Below are positions 26,729 to 34,403 of a DNA stretch of 64,000 nt, in pieces. The DNA is from Nisaea sediminum (GTDB lineage: Bacteria > Pseudomonadota > Alphaproteobacteria > Thalassobaculales > Thalassobaculaceae): assembly GCF_014904705.1 (NCBI RefSeq), contig NZ_JACZCQ010000006.1:868001-932000 (forward strand). The letters run 5' to 3'. Positions within the stretch are counted from its first letter, which is position 1. Each line of letters opens with the position of its first letter. The notes under the pieces were generated by a model, which saw only the letters and a program-made list of their open reading frames with translations, was not told the origin of the DNA and ran no database searches. A program made the position numbers and the translations under genes.

Positions 26729-26875
26729 ATGCTGAAACGGATGACACGGTTTGGACTGCTTGTTCTGCTGCTCGCCGGCCTCGCCTTGAGCCAGGCGGCG
26801 TGCGGCAAGAAGGGCAATCTCAAACCGCCGCAGGGCTCGTCCTCCGATTTCCCGCGCACCTACCCGACGCAATAA
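26729..26875 (+). CDS. LptM-like small lipoprotein
   Basis: A 48-residue lipoprotein. The signal peptide FGLLVLLLAGLALSQAAC ends at the lipidated Cys, followed by CGKKGNLKPP, which matches the CGxKGxL motif of LptM (YifL), a helper of LptD disulfide maturation. The lipobox (SQAAC) is slightly atypical. Its position between argH and lysA is conserved. The start is ATG 26729 behind a GGGAG site. Confidence 0.85.
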   Translation: MLKRMTRFGLLVLLLAGLALSQAACGKKGNLKPPQGSSSDFPRTYPTQ

Positions 26876-26895
26876 GACACCAGGGTTCCAGTCAA

Positions 26896-28152
26896 ATGAG
26901 TGAGCAAGTCTCCTATCAGGACGGCGCGCTGCATGTCGAACGGGTCCCGTTCGCGCGCATCGCCGAAGAGGTCGGCACGCCGGTCTATGTCTATTCCGCG
27001 AGCGGAATGACCGCGCGCTACCGTGCGCTCGAAGCCGCCCTCGAAGGGCTGCCGGTCTCGATCTATTACGCCATCAAGGCCAACTCCAACCTCGCGGTGA
27101 TCAAGCTGTTCGCCGGTCTTGGGGCGGGGATGGACGTGGTCTCCGGCGGCGAGCTTGCGCGCAGCCTGCGGGCGGGCGTTCCGGGCTCGAAGGTGGTCTT
27201 CGCGGGCGTCGGGAAAACGGCGGAGGAGATGGCCTTCGCGATCGACTCCGGAATCCACCAGTTCAACGTCGAGTCCGAACCCGAGCTGCGTCTGCTGAAC
27301 GAGGTCGCGGCCTCGAAGGGCGTGGTGGCGCCGGCGGCGATCCGGGTCAATCCGGATGTCGACGCCAAGACCCACGCCAAGATCACGACGGGGCGCAAGG
27401 AGAACAAGTTCGGCATCGATATCGCCCGGGCGACGGAGATGTTCGAGCTGGCGGCAACGCTGAAGAACGTCTCTCTCAGAAGCATGTCGGTCCATATCGG
27501 CTCGCAGCTGATGGACGTCGCGCCGTACCGCGCGGCCTACGAGCGGCTGCGCGGCGCGACGCTCTCTCTGCGCCAGGCGGGACATGTCGTCGACCATCTT
27601 GATCTCGGCGGCGGCATCGGCGTGTCCTATGACGGCAGCACGCCGCCGGACATTGCCGACTACGCGGAGATCGTGAAGGACACGGTCGCCGACCTCGATT
27701 GCCGCCTCTCGATCGAGCCGGGCCGCTATCTGGTGGGCAACGAAGGTTACTTCCTGACCCGCGTGCTGTTCGTGAAGCACGGTGCGGAACGCCGGTTCGT
27801 GATCGTCGACGGGGCGATGAACGATCTCATCCGCCCGACCCTCTACGAGGCGCATCACGAGATTGTCACCGTGGAGGAAAGTCCGGCAGGCGAAGAGGCA
27901 GGGCTTGTCGACATTGTCGGCCCGATCTGCGAGAGCGGCGATTATCTGGCACGCGGCCGGAAGTTCGGCGCGGTTGCCGAGGGGTCTCTGGTTGTCCTGA
28001 AATCGGCCGGTGCCTATGGGGCGGTCATGAGCTCGAACTACAATTCGCGTCCGCTTTGCCCCGAAGTTCTGGTCGAAGGCGACAGCTTCCGGGTGGTGCG
28101 CCGCCGGCAGAGTTTCGACGAAATGCTGGCCCTTGAAGAGGGGCTCTCCTGA
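26896..28152 (+). CDS. lysA: Diaminopimelate decarboxylase
   Basis: A 418-residue PLP-dependent fold type III decarboxylase producing lysine from meso-diaminopimelate. The PLP lysine lies in ISIYYAIKANSNLAVIKL near residue 57. Other motifs are HIGSQLMDVAPY, GGGIGVSYDG, EPGRYLVGNEGYFLTRV and the catalytic Cys region GPICESGDYLA. The start is ATG 26896; the upstream open frame is the shadow of the lipoprotein gene. Confidence 0.97.
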   Translation: MSEQVSYQDGALHVERVPFARIAEEVGTPVYVYSASGMTARYRALEAALEGLPVSIYYAIKANSNLAVIKLFAGLGAGMDVVSGGELARSLRAGVPGSKVVFAGVGKTAEEMAFAIDSGIHQFNVESEPELRLLNEVAASKGVVAPAAIRVNPDVDAKTHAKITTGRKENKFGIDIARATEMFELAATLKNVSLRSMSVHIGSQLMDVAPYRAAYERLRGATLSLRQAGHVVDHLDLGGGIGVSYDGSTPPDIADYAEIVKDTVADLDCRLSIEPGRYLVGNEGYFLTRVLFVKHGAERRFVIVDGAMNDLIRPTLYEAHHEIVTVEESPAGEEAGLVDIVGPICESGDYLARGRKFGAVAEGSLVVLKSAGAYGAVMSSNYNSRPLCPEVLVEGDSFRVVRRRQSFDEMLALEEGLS

Positions 28153-28223
28153 CCCATTTTCGTACCTGAATACCTTGACCCTCCCGGCCGCTCCGGGGGA
28201 AGATCAAGGATCGACAGGTTCCC

Positions 28224-30965
28224 GTGCCGCCGCGGGTGGTCACGCCAGCGGGGGAGGCGGTCGGGATCCGTCCCTCACGACACGGCGAAGCGCCGGGGAT
28301 GGGTCTTTGCATGCATGACGGTGCCCGGACGTTTCTTCCCTACCGCCCCAAGCTTTGGGTGACCGGTATCGTTTTGGCTTGGGAACGGTTCTTCCCGGCC
28401 TTCAGATGGCCGCTCGCCCTGATCGGGCTGTTCCTCGCCTTCGCGCTGCTCGAAGTTCCCCAGTCCATCGCCGAAGCGACGGACGGGATCCTGCATGCGG
28501 CGCTCCTGATCCTTGCGCTGGCGGTGTTTCTGGTCGCGCTGAGAAAGAGCATTCAGGATTTCAGCTGGCCGGACGAGGACCACATCCTGCGCAGGCTCGA
28601 GAGCTGGTCCGGGCTCCGGCACCGGCCGCTTTCCGCCCTGAGCGACCATGTCGCCGGCGGCGGCCGCACGGAAGCGGCGCTCTGGCAGGCCCATCTGAAG
28701 CGGCTCGGCGATGTTCGGGCCCGGGTCCGGGTCGGCAGCCCCGTGCCGCAGGCCGCCGAAGCCGATCCGGTCGGCCTGCGCACTGTGGTCGGCCTGCTGC
28801 TTATCGTCGGGCTGGTCGCGGGCTGGCAGAATCCGGGTGAGCGTCTGCGTGCCGCAATGCTGCCCGACCTGAGCGGGAGCGGCGGCGCGCCTGTGTCTCT
28901 GGCCGATGTCTGGATCAGCCCGCCCGACTATACCGGAAAGCCGCCGATCCTGTTGACCCGGCCGGTTGCCGAGAAAGCCGGGGCCGTCCAGGAGACGGAA
29001 CCCGAAACCGTTGCGATCCCGGTCGGCAGCCGCTTCCTTGCGACCGTCAATGGCGGCGAGGAAACCCCGGTCCTGGTGATCGAGGACGGGGGGGAGGCTG
29101 GTGCCGCGGACAAGAGCGCGGACGGGACTTCCGAAGGCCGGTCCGAGCGGATCGCCTTCGAAACGATCGCACCTGAAAGCCATCAGATCGAGGCGCCGAT
29201 CTCGCGCGGGACCCGGCTCGCCGTGATCCAGGACGGGGAGCCGCTCGCCTCCTGGCAGATCAACGTGCTTCCGGATCTCGCTCCGACAGTGTCCTTTCCC
29301 GAGGCACCGTCCGCATCCGAGCGGCAGGCTCTCGTTCTGCGCTACGAGGCGGGGGACGATTACGGTGTGGCCAGGGTCCGCGCCCGCATTCACCGTCTGG
29401 TCGATGGCGCGGTGACGGACGAGGCTCCGATCGAGATTGCGATGCCGGCCGTCGCCGGCGACCGCAAGGATATCTCGGGCCGCAGCTTCAGCGATCTGAC
29501 GCCGCATCCCTGGGCCGGCCATCAGGTCCGGATCACGCTCGAGGCCGAGGATGATATCGGCCAGAAGGGCGTCAGCGATCCGGTCGACATGCCGCTGCCG
29601 GAGCGGGTCTTCACCCACCCGGTCGCCCGTGCGGTGATCGAGCAGCGCAAGCGTCTGGTGACGGAGCCGGAGGAGCGGATCGACATTTCCGAAATCCTTC
29701 TGACCCTCGCCGCGCGGCCGCACCACTATTTCCACGACACAGTCGTCTTTCTCGGCCTGAAATCCGCCGCCAGCCGGCTTTATTTCAACGCGCCCGACGC
29801 GGAGGGAATCGCGGCTTTGCAGAAGCTGCTCTGGGACGTCGCGCTGCGCATCGAGGACGGGGACGTCTCCACCGCGTTGCGCGATCTCCGCGAGATCGAG
29901 CGTAAGCTGCAGGAAGCACTTGCGGGAGATGCGAGCGACGAGGAGATCGAGCGCCTGATGGAAGAGATGCGCCAGGCGATCGACAAATATCTGCAGGCGA
30001 TGGCCGAGCAGATGATGAAGCAGGCACAGCGCGGCGACCAGATGGAACGCCAGCAGGTCGACCCGAACCAGATGCTCCGGCGCGAGGATCTGATGAAGAT
30101 GCTCGATCAGATGCGCGACATGGCGAAAACCGGCGCCCGCGACGCGGCGCGGCAGATGCTCTCGCAGCTCCAGCAGATGATGGAGAATCTGCGCATGGGC
30201 ATGCAGCAGCAACAGCAGATGTCGCCGCAGCAGCAGGCGCTGCAGGAAATGATGCGGCAGCTGAACGAGCTGTCCCAGCAGCAGCGCGACCTGATGGACC
30301 GGACCTTTCAGGAAGGCCAGCGTCAGCGCGGCCAGCGGCCGGGAGAGCAGGCGCAGCGCGGTCAACGGCCGGGCCAGCAACCGGGTCAGCGGCCAGGGCA
30401 GCGCGGCCAGCAGCCGATGCCGGGCCAGTCACCGGGCGGCGGTGAGGGCGAGATGACAGCCGAGGAACTGGCCGCCGAACTGGCCGAGATGCAGGAGCGT
30501 CTGCGCAAGCAGCTCGGCGAATTCATGCGCAAGGTCGGCGAGGGGCTGGGGCAGATTCCGGAAGGCTTCGGGCAGGCCGAACAGTCCATGCGCGATGCGA
30601 CCGAGGCGCTCGGCGAGAATGCGCCCGGCCAGGCAGTCGGTCCGCAGGGCGATGCCTTGAGCCAGATGCGTCAGGGGGCGGACGCCCTGAACGAGGCGCT
30701 GCAGGAGATGGCCAACGGCGAGGGACAGGAAAACCCGAACGCGCAGGCGAGCGAGAGCGACGATGTCGATTACGATGACGGCGATCCGCTGAACCGCCGG
30801 CGCACCGGCTATGGCTTCAACGACAACAGCGATGTCGAGATCCCGGCGGAAAGCGATATCCAGCGCGCGCGCCGGATCTTCGACGAATTGCGCGAACGCT
30901 CCGGCGACCGGTCCCGGCCGACGCTGGAGCTGGATTACATCGAGCGGCTGCTGAAGCGGTTCTGA
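28224..30965 (+). CDS. TIGR02302 / DUF4175 family membrane protein
   Basis: A protein of up to 913 residues with three N-terminal membrane segments (WPLALIGLFLAFALLEV, HAALLILALAVFLVAL and VVGLLLIVGLVAG). A beta-rich periplasmic region (residues ~220-460) leads to a long Gln/Met-rich helical region with QQQQQM and repeated RPGQ units near residues 600-750. This layout is characteristic of the low-complexity TIGR02302 family of alphaproteobacteria, whose function is unknown. The start is uncertain: GTG 28224, ATG 28299 or ATG 28311 are all possible. It is next to ftsE/X, as in related genomes. Confidence 0.85.
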   Translation: MPPRVVTPAGEAVGIRPSRHGEAPGMGLCMHDGARTFLPYRPKLWVTGIVLAWERFFPAFRWPLALIGLFLAFALLEVPQSIAEATDGILHAALLILALAVFLVALRKSIQDFSWPDEDHILRRLESWSGLRHRPLSALSDHVAGGGRTEAALWQAHLKRLGDVRARVRVGSPVPQAAEADPVGLRTVVGLLLIVGLVAGWQNPGERLRAAMLPDLSGSGGAPVSLADVWISPPDYTGKPPILLTRPVAEKAGAVQETEPETVAIPVGSRFLATVNGGEETPVLVIEDGGEAGAADKSADGTSEGRSERIAFETIAPESHQIEAPISRGTRLAVIQDGEPLASWQINVLPDLAPTVSFPEAPSASERQALVLRYEAGDDYGVARVRARIHRLVDGAVTDEAPIEIAMPAVAGDRKDISGRSFSDLTPHPWAGHQVRITLEAEDDIGQKGVSDPVDMPLPERVFTHPVARAVIEQRKRLVTEPEERIDISEILLTLAARPHHYFHDTVVFLGLKSAASRLYFNAPDAEGIAALQKLLWDVALRIEDGDVSTALRDLREIERKLQEALAGDASDEEIERLMEEMRQAIDKYLQAMAEQMMKQAQRGDQMERQQVDPNQMLRREDLMKMLDQMRDMAKTGARDAARQMLSQLQQMMENLRMGMQQQQQMSPQQQALQEMMRQLNELSQQQRDLMDRTFQEGQRQRGQRPGEQAQRGQRPGQQPGQRPGQRGQQPMPGQSPGGGEGEMTAEELAAELAEMQERLRKQLGEFMRKVGEGLGQIPEGFGQAEQSMRDATEALGENAPGQAVGPQGDALSQMRQGADALNEALQEMANGEGQENPNAQASESDDVDYDDGDPLNRRRTGYGFNDNSDVEIPAESDIQRARRIFDELRERSGDRSRPTLELDYIERLLKRF

Positions 30966-31787
30966 TCAGTAGCCGAGCCCGCCGCCGAGCGCGCGTTCGG
31001 AAAAGGTGACGGTGACGTCGGCCGCATCGGCTCCGGGCTGCGGAAGCTCATATTGGAACGTCGTTTTCTCGCCCGGCAGGATGACCTGGTTCTCCGCCTG
31101 GAAGAGCCATTCCTGCATGATATCGCCTTGCCGGCCGGTCAGCTTTCCGGCAAGCGTCGGCACGGTCTGCAGCTGCTCGGTCGGATTGCGGATCTCGCCC
31201 TTCACAAGCAGCAGTTCGATGGAGTCCTCCGCCTTCCGCCAGGCGGCGACATTCTGGATCACGAGACCCTCGCCGATCACCGGAACGCCGAGCCCGACCG
31301 ACTGATAGAGCCGGTCGATCGGCGGCCATGTGCCGACCAGGGCCGCGCGGGCGCCGAACAGCGTGCCGAGCCCAGCGAGGAGAACCACTGCGGCTGCAGC
31401 TGCCATGAGGCCCTTGCGCTTGCGTTTAGGCTTGCCGGAGAGCGGCATCCGCCCGCGCGGGATCGGGGGAGCGCTGAATACGCCCTCATGTTCCTCCCCG
31501 TCGTCTTCCTCGAAGGCCGGCGGTGCGTCCGGGTCGGCCTCGCCGCTGCCGAAGCGGGCGAAGGGGACGACCTCCTCTTCTTCCGGCGGATCTTCCTCAA
31601 CCTCCGCCGCAGCCGGCTCCTTCGCTGCCTTCTTGGGTGCCGCCTTTTTCTTTTTCGGCGCCTCCTCCTCGAGCATCTGGTGCCAATGATGGCCGCACTT
31701 GCTGCACCGGAGCTTCCGGCCCTTGGGGCCGATCGCCTTGTCCGGCACGCTGAAGTGCTGGGAGCATTTGGGGCAGTTGACTTTCAT
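30966..31787 (-). CDS. MJ0042-type zinc-ribbon membrane protein (DUF3426-like)
   Basis: A 273-residue protein. The N-terminal zinc ribbon (CPKCSQHFSVP then LRCSKCGHHWHQ) has the two CxxC pairs of the MJ0042 family. A Lys/Glu/Pro-rich linker leads to one membrane helix (GLMAAAAAVVLLAGLGTLFG, residues ~130-150) and a C-terminal DUF3426-like domain. It is divergent from ftsE with about 175 bp between them. A role near cell division is only guilt by association. Confidence 0.9.
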   Translation of the reverse strand: MKVNCPKCSQHFSVPDKAIGPKGRKLRCSKCGHHWHQMLEEEAPKKKKAAPKKAAKEPAAAEVEEDPPEEEEVVPFARFGSGEADPDAPPAFEEDDGEEHEGVFSAPPIPRGRMPLSGKPKRKRKGLMAAAAAVVLLAGLGTLFGARAALVGTWPPIDRLYQSVGLGVPVIGEGLVIQNVAAWRKAEDSIELLLVKGEIRNPTEQLQTVPTLAGKLTGRQGDIMQEWLFQAENQVILPGEKTTFQYELPQPGADAADVTVTFSERALGGGLGY

Positions 31788-31961
31788 GGCTTTCCGAAAT
31801 CCGAGACCGAGCGGCAACAGTATATGACAAAGCCGTTCGCGTCGCCTACCTGCTGCCTCCGCGCACCTTTCCATGACGGCCCCGATCTGAAATCATGGGC
31901 CGGAGCGAAACCGGATGTGGTGACGGCATCCGGGAACCGGGAGAGGGAGGCGCGCCGCGCC

Positions 31962-32699
31962 GTGATCCAGTTCGAAAATGTGGAACTCCGCTATCCCGGG
32001 AGTCCGGCCATCCTGCGCGACGTGAATTTCGACGTCGAGGAAGGCACCTTCCAGTTCATCACCGGGGCGAGCGGAGCCGGAAAATCCAGTCTTCTCAAGC
32101 TCATGTATCTTGGGCTCAAGCCGTCGCGCGGGCGGCTCACGCTGTTCGGCGAGAGTGCCGCCTCGATCTCCCGCGAGGGCATTCCGGCGCTGCGCCGGCG
32201 GATCGGCATCGTCTTCCAGGACTTCCGGCTGATCCCGCATCTGAGCGCGCTCGACAATGTCGCCCTGCCGCTCCGCATCGCCGGCGCCCGCGAATCGGCG
32301 ATTCGCGAATATGTTCCCGAGCTCCTCGAATGGGTCGGGCTCTCCGGCCATCTCGATGCCTTGCCGCACACGCTCTCCGGCGGACAGCAGCAGCGCGTGG
32401 CGATCGCCCGCGCGGTGATCGGCCGGCCGCAGTTGCTGCTTGCCGACGAGCCGACCGGCAATGTCGATGACGGGGTCGCCGTGCGCCTGCTCTATCTCTT
32501 CGAGGAGTTGCACAAGATGGGCACCACGGTGCTGATCGCGACCCACAACCGGGCCCTGGTCGAGCGCTTTTCCCATCCCTGCATCAAAGTCGAGGAAGGA
32601 CGGGTCGCACTGGTGCGCGGACCCGGCGTCCGGCGTCCGCCGCCGCGCCCGGTCGGCGGCAGCGGCGACAGTCGCGCCGAGCGACGGCGCGGAGGGTGA
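31962..32699 (+). CDS. ftsE: Cell division ATP-binding protein FtsE
   Basis: A 245-residue ABC ATPase that works with FtsX to activate septal peptidoglycan hydrolases. Walker A is GASGAGKSSLLKL, the signature is LSGGQQQRVAIARA and Walker B is LLLADEPTGNVDD. The start is GTG 31962 with GAGGGAGG upstream; the long upstream frame is antisense to the zinc-ribbon gene. The C-terminal Pro/Arg-rich tail (after residue 220) extends beyond the usual FtsE length. The ftsX gene follows four bases later. Confidence 0.95.
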   Translation: MIQFENVELRYPGSPAILRDVNFDVEEGTFQFITGASGAGKSSLLKLMYLGLKPSRGRLTLFGESAASISREGIPALRRRIGIVFQDFRLIPHLSALDNVALPLRIAGARESAIREYVPELLEWVGLSGHLDALPHTLSGGQQQRVAIARAVIGRPQLLLADEPTGNVDDGVAVRLLYLFEELHKMGTTVLIATHNRALVERFSHPCIKVEEGRVALVRGPGVRRPPPRPVGGSGDSRAERRRGG

Positions 32700-32703
32700 G
32701 GCG

Positions 32704-33609
32704 ATGGCGCTGATCACCCGCGGCGACATTCCGCTGAACCAGGATCCGTCGGCCCGCTACCTGCCGTGGCTGCTCGGCATCATGTGCTATTTCGCGGTGC
32801 TCGCCACGGTCGGCGCCGTGACCTCGCACCGGCTCGCCGCGCGCTGGGATTTCGCCCTCGGCAGCGTCGTTACGGTGCAGCTTCCGGCGGCCGAACCCGG
32901 GGTCGACGATACGCTGGAGATGGAGCAGGCGATCCGCATGATGCGCGCCCTGCCGGGGCTGGTGCGGCTGCAACGCGTGGACCCTTCGGAAAGCGCGCAT
33001 CTTCTGGCTCCGTGGCTCGGCGCCGATCTGGTCCGCGACCTGCCGCTGCCGCGCCTGTTCGATCTGCATTTCGAGCATGAGCCAACGACCGAACTCACGT
33101 CTTTCGAGAGCCGGCTTGCGGAGCTTTACCCGGGCGTCTCGGTCGATGCGCACAGCCGCTGGATGGGGCATGTCGCCAAACTAACACGGGCGGTGGAGGC
33201 AATGGGGCTGACGGTGCTCGCGCTGGTCATGAGCGCGTCGGTGATCGCGGTCGTCTTCGCGGTCAGGACCTCGGTCTCGATCCATCGCGAGGTGATCTCC
33301 ATCCTGCATCTGATCGGCGCCCGCGACGGCTACATCGCGTCGGAATTCCAGGCCCATGTGCTGAAGATGGCCCTGCGCGGCGGCATCGTCGGCGGTCTGC
33401 TCGCGGTCGGGACGCTGGCCGCGATGGCGGCGCTCCTCGACCCGGACGCGGCGCGCAGCCCCGGTCTGCTCGGGACCGCGATCGGCGGCCTGCCGGACGA
33501 TCTCCTCGATTGGGTCTTCATCGTCGCGGCGCCGCTTCTGGTCGCCTTCGTTGCCTGGATCGCCGCCCGCTTCTCTGTCATGGGGGCGCTCAGGAGGCTG
33601 AATCCGTGA
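32704..33609 (+). CDS. ftsX: Cell division membrane protein FtsX
   Basis: A 301-residue FtsX with four transmembrane segments. An N-terminal helix (PWLLGIMCYFAVLATVGAV) is followed by the periplasmic loop that contacts hydrolase activators, then a three-helix C-terminal block including MGLTVLALVMSASVIAVVFA and ISILHLIGARDGYIASEFQ. It overlaps the downstream gene start by GTGA. Together with FtsE it forms a non-transport ABC complex at the divisome. Confidence 0.93.
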   Translation: MALITRGDIPLNQDPSARYLPWLLGIMCYFAVLATVGAVTSHRLAARWDFALGSVVTVQLPAAEPGVDDTLEMEQAIRMMRALPGLVRLQRVDPSESAHLLAPWLGADLVRDLPLPRLFDLHFEHEPTTELTSFESRLAELYPGVSVDAHSRWMGHVAKLTRAVEAMGLTVLALVMSASVIAVVFAVRTSVSIHREVISILHLIGARDGYIASEFQAHVLKMALRGGIVGGLLAVGTLAAMAALLDPDAARSPGLLGTAIGGLPDDLLDWVFIVAAPLLVAFVAWIAARFSVMGALRRLNP

Positions 33610-34265
33610 CCGCACAACCGCAGGAGGGGCGGCGGGGAACCCTGACCCTGTCCGCGCGGACCTGGCTGTTGCGGGCGGCCATCGGCGCGCTGGCGGTGCT
33701 GCTGCTCTGGCTCGGCGGGTTTCTCTGGTTTCTGGCGGCGATGCCCGTGGAAGCTCCGGATGCGAGCCCCGAGGCGGACGCCATCGTGGTGCTGACAGGC
33801 GGCAGCCGGCGGGTGCCGGTCGCGGTCTCGCTGCTGCTCCACGGCCGCGCCCGCGCGCTGCTGGTGACCGGCGTGAACGATATCGTCGGTCCGCCGGCCT
33901 TCCGCGCGGCGATGGCGGAAAGCGGGCTGACGGTCGATCCGCAGACGATGGCCTGCTGCATCGCGCTCGGCTACGGCGCGCATGACACGATCGGCAATGC
34001 GGAGGAGGCGGCCGCCTGGATGAAGGCGGGGGGGTACCGCTCGATGATCCTCGTCACCTCGACCTATCACATGGCGCGCTCGGCCATGGAGTTCCACGCG
34101 GCGATGCCGGGGGTCGAGATCCGTCAGCACCCGGTCCGTCCGGCACCGCCGGGCCTCGACGATTGGTGGACCTCGCCCGACTCGCGGCTGCTGATGTTCT
34201 CGGAGTTCGTGAAATACCAGGCCGCCTGGCTCCGGGTAACGGCGCGGTCGATGATGCCGGGCTAG
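33606..34265 (+). CDS. YdcF family protein (DUF218)
   Basis: A 219-residue inner-membrane protein with one N-terminal helix (LLRAAIGALAVLLLWLGGFL) and a DUF218 domain. Conserved features are DAIVVLTGGSRRVPVAVSLL, NTIGNAEEAAAWM-like TIGNAEEAAAW and LVTSTYHMARSAMEF. The GTG start at 33606 overlaps the ftsX stop. In many alphaproteobacteria this gene follows ftsEX and precedes plsC; here nrdJ follows instead. Some DUF218 proteins (SanA, ElyC) affect envelope integrity. Confidence 0.9.
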   Translation: MTAQPQEGRRGTLTLSARTWLLRAAIGALAVLLLWLGGFLWFLAAMPVEAPDASPEADAIVVLTGGSRRVPVAVSLLLHGRARALLVTGVNDIVGPPAFRAAMAESGLTVDPQTMACCIALGYGAHDTIGNAEEAAAWMKAGGYRSMILVTSTYHMARSAMEFHAAMPGVEIRQHPVRPAPPGLDDWWTSPDSRLLMFSEFVKYQAAWLRVTARSMMPG

Positions 34266-34328
34266 ATTTCCCCGAGTCGCTTGCGGAGTCGCATGACGGC
34301 GTATCAGGTGATAGACTTTCAAGTTGGA

Positions 34329-34375
34329 TGCATATATGTTGTGCGTCCCCTGTGATGGTTCACAAGATATAGTGT
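34329..34375 (+). promoter_or_regulatory. Tandem NrdR boxes upstream of nrdJ
   Basis: Box 2 (34360-34375, TCACAAGATATAGTGT) matches the NrdR consensus ACACWATATATWGTGT at 14 of 16 positions. Box 1 (34329-34344, TGCATATATGTTGTGC) is weaker, about 10 of 16. The two starts are exactly 31 bp apart, the usual NrdR tandem spacing, so NrdR repression of nrdJ is predicted. Confidence 0.72.
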
Positions 34376-34403
34376 TTCAAGAAACGAGACGGACACGCCC
34401 GGA

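Noticed and set aside
28275-30380. 701-codon minus-strand frame opposite the TIGR02302 gene
   Set aside because: Leu/His/Arg-rich shadow of the plus-strand low-complexity gene with no recognisable domain.
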